From: Rhodococcus sp. CH91 | Lineage (GTDB): Bacteria; Actinomycetota; Actinomycetes; Mycobacteriales; Mycobacteriaceae | DNA: 64,000 nt | Assembly: GCF_022554085.1 (NCBI RefSeq) | Contig: NZ_JAKFYR010000002.1 | Coordinates: 434,001-498,000, forward strand | Direction of reading: 5' to 3' | Shown: positions 42,945-55,116 of the stretch, in pieces | Position numbering within the stretch: position 1 is the stretch's first letter | Layout: each line of letters opens with the position of its first letter | The notes under the pieces: generated by a model | Seen by the model: the letters and a program-made list of their open reading frames with translations, nothing else | What the model was told of the DNA's origin: nothing | Database searches by the model: none | Position numbers and translations under genes: made by a program

Positions 42945-43553
42945 TCAGGTCCACCTCTGCAGCACCGCGGGCCGGTCGGGATGGTCGTAGCGGACGAGTA
43001 CATCGGCATCCGTGCAGACGTGCGTGAGCAGCGGATCGACCGTCCATCGATCTTCCGGGCGCGTCCGTCGCTCGAGGGCGCCGCGGGACATCGTCAGAGC
43101 GATGGTGAGATCGAAAGCGAGACCGCGGCCGAGGAGCATCGGGCCGGCCACGACGAGGATCTGGGCGTCGGCCGCCTCTCGCGAGTGCTCGCGCGCCGAG
43201 CGGTCGGTGTCCTCGTCCCACAGACGGGGCAGCCACCGGCCCCGTTCACGCAGTGAGCGCAGCACCTCGCGATCGAGTGCGTCGTAGTCGAACCAGCCGT
43301 GACGATAACTGTCGGGATCGGTTCGGCCGTGTTCGAGGCGCACCGAGGCGGGTCGCACGAAATCGTGGAGTGCGACGACGTCCGTTGCCCGGCCACGCAA
43401 TCGGAGGTCGGCCACGAGCCGGTGCGCGAATTCGACCGGATCCGCGGCGTCCGGAGCGCTGACGGCGATGCACGCTCGCCCGATCAGCGATTCGGCACGC
43501 TCGGCGACGACGGCCGACAGGGCCCGCGGGGTCAGGGGTGTGAACAACGGCAT
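42945..43553 (-). CDS. Uridine kinase-like protein with degenerate P-loop
   Basis: A 202-residue protein related to the actinobacterial uridine kinase-like group: Asp-Phe-Val-Arg-Pro-Ala-Ser-Val-Arg-Leu-Glu-His-Gly-Arg (~63-76), His-Gly-Trp-Phe-Asp-Tyr-Asp-Ala-Leu, and Gly-Pro-Met-Leu-Leu-Gly-Arg-Gly. The expected Gly-x4-Gly-Lys-Thr is replaced by Ser-Ala-Pro-Asp-Ala-Ala-Asp-Pro (~32-39), so ATP binding in the standard way is unlikely. ATG 43553 is chosen as the start of similarity. Kinase activity is doubtful; a regulatory role is possible. It follows the next gene upstream by 46 bases. Confidence 0.7.
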   Translation of the reverse strand: MPLFTPLTPRALSAVVAERAESLIGRACIAVSAPDAADPVEFAHRLVADLRLRGRATDVVALHDFVRPASVRLEHGRTDPDSYRHGWFDYDALDREVLRSLRERGRWLPRLWDEDTDRSAREHSREAADAQILVVAGPMLLGRGLAFDLTIALTMSRGALERRTRPEDRWTVDPLLTHVCTDADVLVRYDHPDRPAVLQRWT

Positions 43554-43599
43554 CGTTCCGCGCCGGACCGTCCGTGGAGAGGAACTGCGGGGGTGTAGG

Positions 43600-44136
43600 T
43601 CACCAGGGCGGGGCGTCGTCGTTTCTGTCCGGTGCCGGTGTGTCGAGGAGCCGGTCGAGCCAGAGCACCGCCTCGACGAGCGCCTCCATCCTGGAGGCCC
43701 AGTCCATCGCGAAGGCCACCTGGTCGAGGTCGCCGCGGACCGCGGTCGTGTCGCCGGCGAGCGCATCGACGACCGCCTTCATGACAGTGCCCTCCGGCTG
43801 CGGGAGTTCCTCCGGCCGGATCTGCCGGCCTTCTTCGGTTCGGATGGTCAGTTCGAACGTCTCGTCGCTCCGTACTTCCGGTCCCATCTTGTCGACTACG
43901 ACGTCGGCGATGGTGGTGACCGTCCATTTCAGAACACCCCCGTAGAACGGGGGTGTGGACGGAGCGGCCGAGTCCGAGTCGGTGCTCGACACGAGAGCGG
44001 CGACTTCCTCGGTCAGTTCGGCGTAGTCGTTCTCGTGGGCGAGTGCGAGCAGACGTCCTCCCATGACCGCGTCGCTGCGTGTGATTCCGGCTCGTTCCTC
44101 GTGCATGCGCAACGAATTCCCCGATTTGTGCTGCAT
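43600..44136 (-). CDS. Unrecognised soluble protein
   Basis: A 178-residue acidic protein with no signal peptide or membrane helix. It has two parts: a helical N terminus (~1-50; Arg-Leu-Leu-Ala-Leu-Ala-His-Glu-Asn-Asp-Tyr-Ala-Glu-Leu) and a beta-then-helix C-terminal part (Phe-Glu-Leu-Thr-Ile-Arg-Thr-Glu-Glu-Gly ... Phe-Ala-Met-Asp-Trp). I know no named family. The start could be ATG 44136 or GTG 44139; GGAGGT lies upstream. It heads a two-gene minus-strand unit with the kinase-like gene. Confidence 0.7.
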   Translation of the reverse strand: MQHKSGNSLRMHEERAGITRSDAVMGGRLLALAHENDYAELTEEVAALVSSTDSDSAAPSTPPFYGGVLKWTVTTIADVVVDKMGPEVRSDETFELTIRTEEGRQIRPEELPQPEGTVMKAVVDALAGDTTAVRGDLDQVAFAMDWASRMEALVEAVLWLDRLLDTPAPDRNDDAPPW

Positions 44137-44198
44137 CACACATCCGACCTCCCGGTGATGTGCAACAGGCACATGCGAGAGTGGTGATGAACATCACA
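44134..44198. promoter_or_regulatory. Cluster of GTGATG-type inverted repeats in a divergent promoter
   Basis: CATCAC at 44134-44139 and GTGATG at 44155-44160 form one pair, GTGATG-AA-CATCAC at 44185-44198 a second, and ATGTGC/GCACAT at 44158-44174 a third overlapping repeat. They sit between the divergent unrecognised gene and the chagasin-like gene. Confidence 0.4.
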
Positions 44199-44219
44199 GG
44201 CCGGCGCTATCCTGGCAAG

Positions 44220-44519
44220 ATGAAGTACATCGCCGCTGGTCCGAAGGATGTCACCGTCGGTGTCGGAGACACGGTCGAGCTGCACCTGACCGAAGACCTC
44301 TCCCGGGACTGTTGCTGGTCGACGTCGAGAATCGGAGAAGGGCTCGTCCTTCGCGACATCCGATTCCTGCCGTCGAAGAATCCGCTGCCGGGTGGAACCG
44401 GCGAGCGGATCTTCTGTTTCCAGGCCCGCCGCGCCGGCACCTGGCCGGTGTCCCTGCGGCTGCGCCGGCACCTGGACCTGTGGGCCGACAGCGCCCGGAT
44501 GACCGTCACCGTCGAGTGA
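44220..44519 (+). CDS. Chagasin-like (inhibitor I42 fold) small protein
   Basis: A 99-residue beta-rich protein resembling cysteine-protease inhibitors of family I42: Gly-Asp-Thr-Val-Glu-Leu-His-Leu-Thr-Glu (~17-26), a central Pro-Gly-Gly-Thr-Gly-Glu-Arg-Ile-Phe loop (~58-66), and a C-terminal Leu-Arg-Leu-Arg-Arg loop. The inhibitory Asn-Pro-Thr-Thr-Gly loop is replaced by Ser-Arg-Asp-Cys-Cys-Trp, so inhibition is not assured. It has no signal peptide from this start. A -10 TATCCT six bases before the ATG suggests a leaderless transcript; ATG 44187 is an alternative. The neighbouring convergent gene encodes a zinc peptidase. Confidence 0.55.
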   Translation: MKYIAAGPKDVTVGVGDTVELHLTEDLSRDCCWSTSRIGEGLVLRDIRFLPSKNPLPGGTGERIFCFQARRAGTWPVSLRLRRHLDLWADSARMTVTVE

Positions 44520-44549
44520 ACCTGCTTCGTTCACCAGGGGGTCCGACGG

Positions 44550-45467
44550 TCACCGCACGGCCGGGGGACTGTCGAGGTCGCCGGCCGCGTAGGTGTCGCA
44601 CGCGTCGACCCGGCCCGTGCGGTAGCCCGCCAGGAACCAGGCCTGTCGCTGCTCGGACGACCCGTGGGTCCAGGCCTCCGGGTTCACCCGTCCGGTCGCA
44701 GCCTGCTGGATCCGGTCGTCGCCCACTGCGGAGGCGGCGGAGAGGGCATCGCGGATGTCCGTATCGCTGAGCGGCATCAGGAAGGGCTCCCCGGTGGCAG
44801 GATCGGGCAGCTTGTCTGCGTGATGGGCCCATACCCCCGCGTAGCAGTCGGCCTGCAGTTCGGTGCGCACCGCGCCCGACTCCGGCCCGCGCGGATCCGC
44901 CTGGGCGCGGGAGAGATCCCCGAGCTGGTTCTGCAGATGGTGACCGACCTCGTGGGCGACGACGTATTCCTGCGCGAGAGGGCCGCCGCTGGCGCCGAAC
45001 CGCGACTCGAGTTCGTCGAAGAAGCTCGTGTCGAAGTACGCCGTCCGATCCGCGGGGCAGTAGAACGGGCCGATATCACTGGTGGCGTTGCCGCACCCGG
45101 TGGCGGTCGCCGAGGTGAAGATCTCGACGTCCGGCTGTAGGTAGGCGACCCCGGTCTGCTCGGCGAGCTGCTGCTCCCATACCGAGTCGAGGGAACCGAC
45201 CGTGTACAGCACCCGGCAGTCGACATTCGCGTTCGCGGCAGCACCTCCGATCTCGCATTCCTCGAGGGCGCTGTCCGCCGGGGAAGTCTCGGACGCGTCG
45301 GGAACCCCGGACCCGAGAAGGGAGGAGGGATCGCCGCCGAACAGCAGGACGAGAACGACCAGGATCAGGCCACCGGCGCCGCCGCCGAGCGCCATCTTCC
45401 CGCCGCGGCCACCCCCTCCGGTCCGGACACGGCCGGAATCCATCCGTGCACCCTCGTTGAACGTCAT
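44550..45467 (-). CDS. YpfJ-family neutral zinc metallopeptidase
   Basis: A 305-residue protein: short Gly-rich basic N terminus, one membrane helix (~26-45), an acidic linker and an extracytoplasmic peptidase domain with His-Glu-Val-Gly-His-His (~173-178) and Glu-Leu-Gln-Ala-Asp-Cys (~202-207), the metal and catalytic motifs of the family. A pair of Cys residues may form a disulfide. The substrate is unknown. ATG 45467 with GAGAAAG upstream. It is divergent from aspS. Confidence 0.9.
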   Translation of the reverse strand: MTFNEGARMDSGRVRTGGGGRGGKMALGGGAGGLILVVLVLLFGGDPSSLLGSGVPDASETSPADSALEECEIGGAAANANVDCRVLYTVGSLDSVWEQQLAEQTGVAYLQPDVEIFTSATATGCGNATSDIGPFYCPADRTAYFDTSFFDELESRFGASGGPLAQEYVVAHEVGHHLQNQLGDLSRAQADPRGPESGAVRTELQADCYAGVWAHHADKLPDPATGEPFLMPLSDTDIRDALSAASAVGDDRIQQAATGRVNPEAWTHGSSEQRQAWFLAGYRTGRVDACDTYAAGDLDSPPAVR

Positions 45468-45557
45468 GGTTTTCGCTTTCTCTCCGCGGTGACCGAGCGG
45501 CACAAGCTTGGCACGACCGATGGGGGACGGGTGTCCTCGGGCAGAGGGCGTCTTTCG

Positions 45558-45563
45558 TAGGAT
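45558..45563 (+). promoter_or_regulatory. Candidate -10 of aspS
   Basis: TAGGAT matches TAnnnT and would start transcription about 37 bases before the GTG of aspS. Confidence 0.35.
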
Positions 45564-45606
45564 TACAGCCGACGAACCCGTCGCTGATCGTTTCGAAAGG
45601 AATTCC

Positions 45607-47394
45607 GTGCTGCGCACCCAACTGGCCGGCTCGTTGCGAGCCGAGCACGCCGAGCAGACTGTCACCCTCACCGGTTGGGTCGCCCGGCGTCGCGACCACG
45701 GCGGGGTCATCTTCATCGATCTGCGTGACGCCTCGGGTGTCGCCCAGGTGGTCTTCCGCAGCGCCGGAGTCCTCGAACAGGCCCACCGGCTCCGCGCGGA
45801 GTACTGCGTCCGGATCACCGGAAAGGTCGAGCTCCGGCCCGAAGGCAACCAGAATTTCGAGATCCCCACGGGCGCGATCGAGGTGGACGCAACCGAGCTC
45901 GAGGTTCTCAACGAGGCCGCGCCGCTGCCCTTCCAGCTCGACGACCAGGTCGGCGAGGAAGCGCGCCTGAAGTACCGCTACCTGGATCTGCGACGGGAGA
46001 AGCCCGGAAAGGCCATCCGGCTGCGCAGCAAGGTCAACGCCGCGGCACGCGCGGTGCTCGCGCATCACGAGTTCGTCGAGGTGGAAACTCCGACCCTGAC
46101 ACGATCCACTCCCGAGGGCGCCCGCGACTTCCTCGTCCCGGCCCGGCTGCAGCCCGGCAACTTCTACGCCCTTCCCCAGTCTCCGCAGCTGTTCAAGCAG
46201 CTGCTCATGGTGGGCGGTATCGAGCGTTACTACCAGATCGCCCGCTGCTATCGCGACGAGGACTTCCGCGCCGACCGGCAGCCCGAATTCACCCAGCTCG
46301 ACATCGAGATGGCATTCGTGACCCAGGACGACGTCATCCTCCTCGCCGAGGAGGTGCTCCACGCACTGTGGCGACTGGTGGGCCACGAACTCGAGACCCC
46401 CATCCCACGCATGACCTATGCGGAGGCCATGCGCCGCTTCGGCACCGACAAGCCCGACCTCCGCTTCGGCCTCGAGCTCGTCGAGTGCAAGGAGTTCTTC
46501 AAGGACACCACCTTCCGGGTCTTCCAGGCCGAGTACGTCGGTGCGGTCGTCATGCCCGGCGGTGCGAGCCAGCCCCGCCGCCAGCTCGACGCATGGCAGG
46601 AATGGGCCAAGCAGCGTGGCGCCAAGGGCCTGGCCTACGTGCTCGTCGGTGAGGACGGCACGCTGAGCGGGCCGGTCGCGAAGAACCTCACCGACGCCGA
46701 ACGAGAGGGTCTGGCCGCGCACGTGGGGGCGAAGCCCGGCGACTGCATCTTCTTCGCCGCCGGCGCCACCAAGCCGATGCGCGCCCTGCTCGGCGCCGCG
46801 CGTGACGAGATCGCCCGCAAGCTCGATCTGATCGATCCGAACGCGTGGGCGTTCGTGTGGGTCGTGGACGCCCCGCTGTTCGAACCGGCGGCCGACGCGA
46901 CCGCGAGCGGCGACGTGGCCCTCGGTCATTCGGCGTGGACCGCGGTGCACCATGCGTTCACCTCGCCCAAGCCCGAGTACATGGACACCTTCGACACCGA
47001 TCCGGGTTCGGCGCTCGCGTACGCCTACGACATCGTCTGCAACGGCAACGAGATCGGTGGCGGATCGATCCGTATCCACCGCCCCGACATCCAGGAGCGC
47101 GTCTTCAAGGTGATGGGCATCTCGGAGGAGGAAGCGAACGAGAAGTTCGGCTTCCTGCTCGAGGCGTTCAAGTACGGTGCGCCTCCGCACGGCGGTATCG
47201 CGTTCGGCTGGGACCGCATCACGGCCCTGCTCGCCGGGATGGATTCGATCCGCGAGGTCATCGCGTTCCCCAAGTCCGGTGGAGGGGTGGATCCGCTGAC
47301 CGATGCGCCGGGGCCGATCACCCCGGAGCAGCGCAAGGAGACCGGGATCGACTTCGTGCCGGAGACGGACGCGACCGCGGTCACCGAGCGCTGA
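45607..47394 (+). CDS. aspS: Aspartyl-tRNA synthetase
   Basis: Charges tRNA-Asp, and in actinobacteria lacking AsnRS possibly also tRNA-Asn. The 595-residue bacterial-type enzyme has the N-terminal OB-fold anticodon domain ([15 protein letters not shown]), class II motif 2 (Ile-Ala-Arg-Cys-Tyr-Arg-Asp-Glu-Asp), the bacterial GAD insertion and motif 3 (Gly-Ile-Ala-Phe-Gly-Trp-Asp-Arg). GTG 45607 with GAAAGGAA upstream gives the standard length; an ATG at 45508 lies in the promoter region. Confidence 0.97.
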   Translation: MLRTQLAGSLRAEHAEQTVTLTGWVARRRDHGGVIFIDLRDASGVAQVVFRSAGVLEQAHRLRAEYCVRITGKVELRPEGNQNFEIPTGAIEVDATELEVLNEAAPLPFQLDDQVGEEARLKYRYLDLRREKPGKAIRLRSKVNAAARAVLAHHEFVEVETPTLTRSTPEGARDFLVPARLQPGNFYALPQSPQLFKQLLMVGGIERYYQIARCYRDEDFRADRQPEFTQLDIEMAFVTQDDVILLAEEVLHALWRLVGHELETPIPRMTYAEAMRRFGTDKPDLRFGLELVECKEFFKDTTFRVFQAEYVGAVVMPGGASQPRRQLDAWQEWAKQRGAKGLAYVLVGEDGTLSGPVAKNLTDAEREGLAAHVGAKPGDCIFFAAGATKPMRALLGAARDEIARKLDLIDPNAWAFVWVVDAPLFEPAADATASGDVALGHSAWTAVHHAFTSPKPEYMDTFDTDPGSALAYAYDIVCNGNEIGGGSIRIHRPDIQERVFKVMGISEEEANEKFGFLLEAFKYGAPPHGGIAFGWDRITALLAGMDSIREVIAFPKSGGGVDPLTDAPGPITPEQRKETGIDFVPETDATAVTER

Positions 47395-47412
47395 CCGTAG
47401 ACATCGATCCGA

Positions 47413-47451
47413 GTGGGCGGGTGCCGGAGGGTGCCCGCCCACACGGCTTTT
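47413..47451 (+). terminator. Terminator after aspS
   Basis: GTGGGCGGG (47413-47421) and CCCGCCCAC (47434-47442) form a stem with a 12-base loop, followed by a short T run at 47448-47451. Confidence 0.7.
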
Positions 47452-47534
47452 CGGCGACAGTCCGGGGTTTGCGGTAGGGCATTGCGGGTATTCCCTCGTT
47501 CCGGCGCCACCGCGGCGCCGACGAGGAGGTATCG

Positions 47535-47804
47535 ATGTCGGCCGGACGCACGATCGTCTACAAACCGCTCGCTCTTGCGGCCAGTGTGGGAGGGGGTGTG
47601 CTCGCCGGGGCTGTGTTCAACCAGGTCTGGAAGAAGGTCGGCAGCAGCGACGAACGGCCCGAACCGCAGGACCTCTCGCAACGCACCCGGGACGTGCTCG
47701 TCGCGGCCGCACTGCAAGGACTGATCTTCGGCGTCGTGAAGGCCGCAGTGGATCGAGCCACTGCTCGCGGTTTCCAGAAAGTGACCCATGTGTCACCCGA
47801 GTAG
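47535..47804 (+). CDS. DUF4235 small membrane protein
   Basis: An 89-residue protein with two hydrophobic segments (~10-30 and ~57-73) and the family pattern Tyr-Lys-Pro-Leu ... Gly-Gly-Val-Leu-Ala-Gly ... Val-Trp-Lys-Lys and a C-terminal Ala-Ala-Val-Asp-Arg-Ala-Thr-Ala. GAGGAGG before the ATG is strong. Function unknown; family members are widespread in actinobacteria. Confidence 0.82.
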   Translation: MSAGRTIVYKPLALAASVGGGVLAGAVFNQVWKKVGSSDERPEPQDLSQRTRDVLVAAALQGLIFGVVKAAVDRATARGFQKVTHVSPE

Positions 47805-48006
47805 GTGACCTCGTGTCCGGGCCGTGACCGCGCACAAAGGTTCGGCCCTGCCCCGGCGGGAGAGAGACACGCCCGGATGAACAGCGTATTCTCCTCGTCG
47901 AAACAGACAAATCCGACCAGGTGGACGGGTTTCGGGCGAAGAAGGTCCCACACGATCCGAGTCCTCCGGACGACCTCGTCGTGACCCCGAACCTGTAGAT
48001 TGGGCA
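47805..48006. other. Intergenic region with probable leaderless promoter
   Basis: No gene is seen in these 200 bases. An extended -10 TGTAGATT (TAGATT at 47996-48001) ends five bases before the GTG of the next gene, pointing to a leaderless transcript. Confidence 0.45.
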
Positions 48007-49176
48007 GTGATGACCGCAACATTGGCAGACCCTGTGTCCGAGGTGGTACACGCCGCCGAAGCGCTGCTCACGCGTCGTACCGGCGCCACGGTGACGCTCA
48101 CCGATCCCGTGGATCTCGGTGGCAGCGGCCGTTCGGTGGTCGTGCGGGTACGAGTGGCCGCCAACCCCTTCTCGCTGCCGCGCACTCTCGTTCTCAAGCA
48201 GGTACCACCCTCGCGGGGTGCCGGTCATGTGGACTTCCGTGGGTCGGAGACCGACGAGCAGATGGCCTTCCTGCGGGAAGCCGTGTCGTACCAGTTCACG
48301 ACGGCGCTCTCGAAGGACCACCGGCCCGGCGCGGAACTGCTCGCCTACGACTTCGACGCCCGGCTGCTCGTGCTCAGCGACCTCGGTGATGCGACGACGC
48401 TCGCAGCGGTGCTGCGCAACAGCGATACCGAGGCGACCGGTAACACCCTCATGGCGTTGGCGCAGGCCCTCGGGCGCATGCATGCCGCGACGGTCGGACG
48501 GGAAGAGGACTTCGCGGCGCTGCTGCGTCGCGCCGATGTCACCCGGGTCGCCGATGCCGTGTCCCAGCAGGCTCTCGACGCCGTCCGGGGCGTACCCGAG
48601 CTCCTCGACGCGGACTTCGGCCTGTCGGTTCCGGAATCGGTGCGCGACCGCGCCGAACGGGCTTCGAAGCTGTTCACCGGCGGCCGGTTCCGGGCGTTCA
48701 GCCCGTCCGATCTGTGCCCCGACAACATCGTCGTCGGCGACGAGGGAGTGCAGTTCCTCGACTACGAGTGGGGCGGCTTCCGCGACGCCACACTCGACAT
48801 CGCCTACGCGCTGAGCTCGTTCCCGCTGTGCCTGTGCTCGGCGCCGCTGTCCGTCGACCGTATCCGTGCGATGGCCGACGCCTGGCGTGCCGAGGTGGTG
48901 GGCATGTGGCCGCAGCTCGCCTACGACGAGGTACTCGAGGAGCGACTTCTCGACGCTCTGCTCGCATGCGTATGGCTGAGTACGCATCTGTTCCTTCCCG
49001 AAGATCACGCCCGCATCGCGTCGGTGCGCGAGCACGGTCTGTCGGTGCCCCGCATCCCGGCGCTCCGCGCACGCTGGTCGCTTCTCGCGGACTTCGCCGC
49101 CGAGACCGGACACGACGACGTCGCGGCGCACGCGCGCGACGTACTCGCTCACCTCGAGGAACGCTCTGCAGGCTGA
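48007..49176 (+). CDS. Aminoglycoside phosphotransferase-fold kinase-like protein
   Basis: A 389-residue protein with a kinase-like fold: Val-Leu-Lys-Gln-Val-Pro (~62-67, ATP Lys), Leu-Leu-Val-Leu-Ser-Asp-Leu-Gly (~119-126), then the catalytic-loop equivalent Pro-Ser-Asp-Leu-Cys-Pro-Asp-Asn (~236-243) and Phe-Leu-Asp-Tyr-Glu-Trp-Gly (~255-261). The catalytic His-x-Asp of true APH enzymes is replaced by Ser-Asp. The substrate is unknown; choline-, homoserine- or antibiotic-type substrates are all seen in the fold. Initiation is at GTG 48007 or the adjacent ATG 48010, apparently leaderless. Confidence 0.78.
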   Translation: MMTATLADPVSEVVHAAEALLTRRTGATVTLTDPVDLGGSGRSVVVRVRVAANPFSLPRTLVLKQVPPSRGAGHVDFRGSETDEQMAFLREAVSYQFTTALSKDHRPGAELLAYDFDARLLVLSDLGDATTLAAVLRNSDTEATGNTLMALAQALGRMHAATVGREEDFAALLRRADVTRVADAVSQQALDAVRGVPELLDADFGLSVPESVRDRAERASKLFTGGRFRAFSPSDLCPDNIVVGDEGVQFLDYEWGGFRDATLDIAYALSSFPLCLCSAPLSVDRIRAMADAWRAEVVGMWPQLAYDEVLEERLLDALLACVWLSTHLFLPEDHARIASVREHGLSVPRIPALRARWSLLADFAAETGHDDVAAHARDVLAHLEERSAG

Positions 49177-49193
49177 ATTGCTGCCGGCTCCGG

Positions 49194-50828
49194 TTACAGC
49201 CGGTGCGCCGGTTCGACCTTCGCGGTGCCGTCGGCGACCCGGTAGCCCGCGACGCGGCGCGCGATCGAATTCGGGTCGGCGCGGTCGCCGATGAAGAACC
49301 AGTCCATCTGCGTCGCGTCCGGGGTCACCTCCAGCACCCCGTAGCCGTGCGAATCGAGTTCGACGAACCGGACGTGCCGATTCGTCGCGGTCACCGTGGC
49401 TTCCAGCGCAGGAGAGACGGTCCGCGGCGGCACTCCGAGCAGTTCGTCGATATTCGCCGAGGTCACGGACGGCACCACGAACTCCGTCGCCACCGTGCCC
49501 GCATCCGGATAACGAGCGGCGTCGACGGGAATGTCCGCGGCCCACGAGGTATGGATGTCGCCGGTGAGAAAGACGACGTTGCGCAGACCTGCGGTGGTGA
49601 TCGCGTCGAGCAGCCGCCGCCTGTCGGCGGTGTAGCCGTCCCACTGGTCCGTGTTGTACGGCAGGCCCTCGGAGGGCACTCCGAGGAGCTCGGTCAGCGC
49701 CGAGGTGGTGCGCCGGTCGAGGGGTGGTAACAGGACCGGGGCGATCATCACCGAATTGCCGATCAACTGCCATCGGGCCGGGGAGCTCGTCAGACCGGCG
49801 GTGAGCCATTTCATCTGTTCGCGGCCCGTCATCGTACGGCCGGGATCGCCCACGGCGCGCCCGGCGCCGGGGATCTGCTCGGAGCGATAGGTGCGCAGAT
49901 CGAGCATCGAGAGCTCGGCCAGCCGGCCGTAGCGCAGACGTCGATAGAGACGTCCCGCGTTCATGCGGACGGGCATCCATTCGTCGTAGGCCTGCACGGA
50001 TGCGGCCTTGCGGCGTCTCCAGTCGCCCTCCAGTCGCGGATCGTGATTCTCGGCTCCGCCCGCCCACGCGTTGTTCGCCGACTCGTGGTCGTCCCACACC
50101 ACGATCCACGGCACCCGTGCGTGCAGTGCCTGCAGGTCCGGATCGGTCTTGTACTGGGCGTGCCGGGTGCGATAGTCGGCGAGGCTCACGATCTCGTGGG
50201 CCGGCCGATGCGAGCGGACCGCCCGGGCACCGGCGACGGGAAACTCCCCGGCGGCGTACTCGTACAGATAATCACCGAGATGGATCACGGCGTCGAGATC
50301 GTCGCGTGCGGCGAGATGCCGATAGGAGGTGAAGAATCCACCCTCCCAGTCGGAACACGAGACGACACCGAAACGGAGTCGTCCGACCGGAGCATCCGGC
50401 GCGGGAGCCGTGGACGTCCTGCCGATCGGCGAGACGGCCCCGGCTGCACGGAACCGGTAGAAGTAGGCGGAGTCGGGATCGAGGCCGCGGACGTCGACCT
50501 TGACGGTGTGGTCGGAGACCGCATGCGCTCTCACCGTTCCACTCGAGACGATCTCGTCGAAACGGCCACTGCGGGACACCTCCCAGGTGACCACGAGGTC
50601 GGGCCCTACGCCCGATCCGGGCGTCGCCTCCGGGGTAGGTGTCACCCGGGTCCACAGGATCACCGCATCGGGAAGTGGGTCACCCGACGCCACACCGTGC
50701 GCGAAGACTGCAGGAGACGCGGCAGCAGAGGGGAAGGCCGATGTGAATGCCGCGGCGCCGACTGCGGCGATCCCCGAGCGAAGCACGGTGCGACGGGACG
50801 GATGCGGGACGGACGGCGTCGTGGCCAC
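49194..50828 (-). CDS. phoD: PhoD-family alkaline phosphatase, Tat-exported
   Basis: A 544-residue secreted metallophosphoesterase. The N terminus has a twin-arginine signal (Ser-Arg-Arg-Thr-Val-Leu-Arg, ~11-17) with a hydrophobic stretch ending in Ala-Ala-Ala-Ser. The PhoD domain shows [10 protein letters not shown], Leu-Gly-Asp-Tyr-Leu-Tyr-Glu, Trp-Asp-Asp-His-Glu, and Leu-Thr-Gly-Asp-Ile-His-Thr-Ser-Trp. It releases phosphate from mono- or diesters outside the cell with calcium/iron. No Pho box was recognised upstream. It is convergent with the kinase-like gene and divergent from rarA. Confidence 0.92.
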   Translation of the reverse strand: MATTPSVPHPSRRTVLRSGIAAVGAAAFTSAFPSAAASPAVFAHGVASGDPLPDAVILWTRVTPTPEATPGSGVGPDLVVTWEVSRSGRFDEIVSSGTVRAHAVSDHTVKVDVRGLDPDSAYFYRFRAAGAVSPIGRTSTAPAPDAPVGRLRFGVVSCSDWEGGFFTSYRHLAARDDLDAVIHLGDYLYEYAAGEFPVAGARAVRSHRPAHEIVSLADYRTRHAQYKTDPDLQALHARVPWIVVWDDHESANNAWAGGAENHDPRLEGDWRRRKAASVQAYDEWMPVRMNAGRLYRRLRYGRLAELSMLDLRTYRSEQIPGAGRAVGDPGRTMTGREQMKWLTAGLTSSPARWQLIGNSVMIAPVLLPPLDRRTTSALTELLGVPSEGLPYNTDQWDGYTADRRRLLDAITTAGLRNVVFLTGDIHTSWAADIPVDAARYPDAGTVATEFVVPSVTSANIDELLGVPPRTVSPALEATVTATNRHVRFVELDSHGYGVLEVTPDATQMDWFFIGDRADPNSIARRVAGYRVADGTAKVEPAHRL

Positions 50829-50918
50829 GGCATGATCCGATCACGAACTCGCCGTCCCGTCCACGCGAACGGCACAGGTGGCCGGACGCGGTCGGACGGA
50901 GCTTGTAGCGTCGAGACC

Positions 50919-52331
50919 GTGAGTGATCTTTTCGGGGCGCACGACCCGTCCGCCGAACCGGATGCCCTGTTCGAGGCGCCACGCCCACCCGAACCCGAAG
51001 CAGAACCCGAGATCCGCCGTGCCTCGATCGGTACCGGCGGGGCATCCGCGCCGCTGGCGGCGCGGATGCGTCCGGCGAGTCTCGACGAGGTGGTCGGGCA
51101 ACAGCACCTGCTCGAACCGGGCGCACCGCTGCGTCGTCTCGTCGAAGGGTCGGGCGCGGCATCGGTTGTGCTCTACGGCCCGCCCGGCACCGGGAAGACC
51201 ACCCTGGCCTCCCTGATCTCCGGTGCCACGGGGCGCAGATTCGAGGCGCTGTCCGCGCTCTCGGCCGGGGTCAAGGACGTGCGGGCGGTCATCGACCTCG
51301 CGCGCCGTCGACTCACGCACGGCGAGCAGACCGTGCTCTTCATCGACGAGGTTCATCGCTTCTCGAAGACCCAGCAGGACGCTCTGCTGGCCGCTGTGGA
51401 GAACCGGATCGTGCTGCTCGTCGCGGCGACCACGGAGAATCCGTCGTTCTCGGTCGTCGCGCCGTTGCTGTCGCGTTCGCTGGTGCTGCAACTCCAGCCG
51501 CTCGGCCCCGACGACATCCGCGCGTTGCTCGAACGCGCACGCACCGACGCGCGCGGACTCGCGGGGACCGTGCAGATCACGGACGACGCCTCGGACCATC
51601 TCGTGCGGCTCGCCGGTGGCGATGCCCGCCGGGCGCTGACCGCTCTCGAAGCCTCCGCCGACACCGCTCTGGCCAGGGCCACCGACGGACACGCCGTCAT
51701 CGATCTCGAGACCGTCGAGTCGAGCATCGACGAAGCCGCAGTGCGCTACGACCGCGACGGCGATCAGCACTACGACGTCGCCAGTGCCTTCATCAAGTCC
51801 CTGCGGGGCTCCGACGTCGACGCCGCTCTGCATTACCTCGCGCGCATGATCGTCGCGGGGGAGGACCCGCGGTTCATCGCACGCCGGCTGATGATCCAGG
51901 CCAGCGAGGAGATCGGCATGGCCGACCCCACCGCACTGCAGACGGCGGTCGCCGCCGCCCAGGTGGTCCAGCAGGTCGGGATGCCCGAAGCGCAACTCGC
52001 CCTCGCTCAGGCGACCATCCACATCGCGACCGCACCGAAGTCCGGAGCGGTCACCGCGGCGCTCGGCGCCGCGGTCGCCGACGTGAAAGCCGGCAAGGCC
52101 GGTCCGGTACCGGCCCACCTGCGAGACGGCCACTACCAGGGCGCGCAGAAGCTCGGCAACGCGATCGGCTACAGGTACCCGCACGCGCATCCGGACGGTG
52201 TGCTCGCGCAGCAGTACGCACCGGACGAGCTGATCGGAGTCGACTATTACGAACCGACCGGCCGTGGTGTCGAACGGGAGTTGTCGGCCCGCCTGCCGAA
52301 GCTGCGCCGCATCGTGCGCGGCGAGCAGTGA
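50919..52331 (+). CDS. rarA: Replication-associated recombination protein A (RarA/MgsA)
   Basis: An AAA+ ATPase related to clamp-loader subunits, acting at stalled replication forks. The 470-residue protein has an acidic Pro-rich N terminus, the Arg-Pro-x-Ser-Leu-Asp-Glu-Val-Val-Gly-Gln segment, Walker A Gly-Pro-Pro-Gly-Thr-Gly-Lys-Thr-Thr, Walker B Leu-Phe-Ile-Asp-Glu-Val-His-Arg, and the C-terminal tetramerisation domain (Glu-Glu-Ile-Gly-Met-Ala-Asp-Pro). The GTG at 50919 follows TAGCGT by seven bases, a leaderless arrangement. The rarA-alaS-yqgF-mltG-aroE order is conserved in mycobacteria. Confidence 0.95.
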   Translation: MSDLFGAHDPSAEPDALFEAPRPPEPEAEPEIRRASIGTGGASAPLAARMRPASLDEVVGQQHLLEPGAPLRRLVEGSGAASVVLYGPPGTGKTTLASLISGATGRRFEALSALSAGVKDVRAVIDLARRRLTHGEQTVLFIDEVHRFSKTQQDALLAAVENRIVLLVAATTENPSFSVVAPLLSRSLVLQLQPLGPDDIRALLERARTDARGLAGTVQITDDASDHLVRLAGGDARRALTALEASADTALARATDGHAVIDLETVESSIDEAAVRYDRDGDQHYDVASAFIKSLRGSDVDAALHYLARMIVAGEDPRFIARRLMIQASEEIGMADPTALQTAVAAAQVVQQVGMPEAQLALAQATIHIATAPKSGAVTAALGAAVADVKAGKAGPVPAHLRDGHYQGAQKLGNAIGYRYPHAHPDGVLAQQYAPDELIGVDYYEPTGRGVERELSARLPKLRRIVRGEQ

Positions 52332-52447
52332 CCGCCGTACCGAAAGCACTTCCGGTGGCGCGATAAGCTGAAGAACGGCCGATCGACCGGATCGACCGCC
52401 CGTCCGGGCAGCTCCACACCATCGTCAGACCACAAAGGACCATCGAC

Positions 52448-55114
<2,667 letters not shown>

Positions 55115-55116
55115 GC

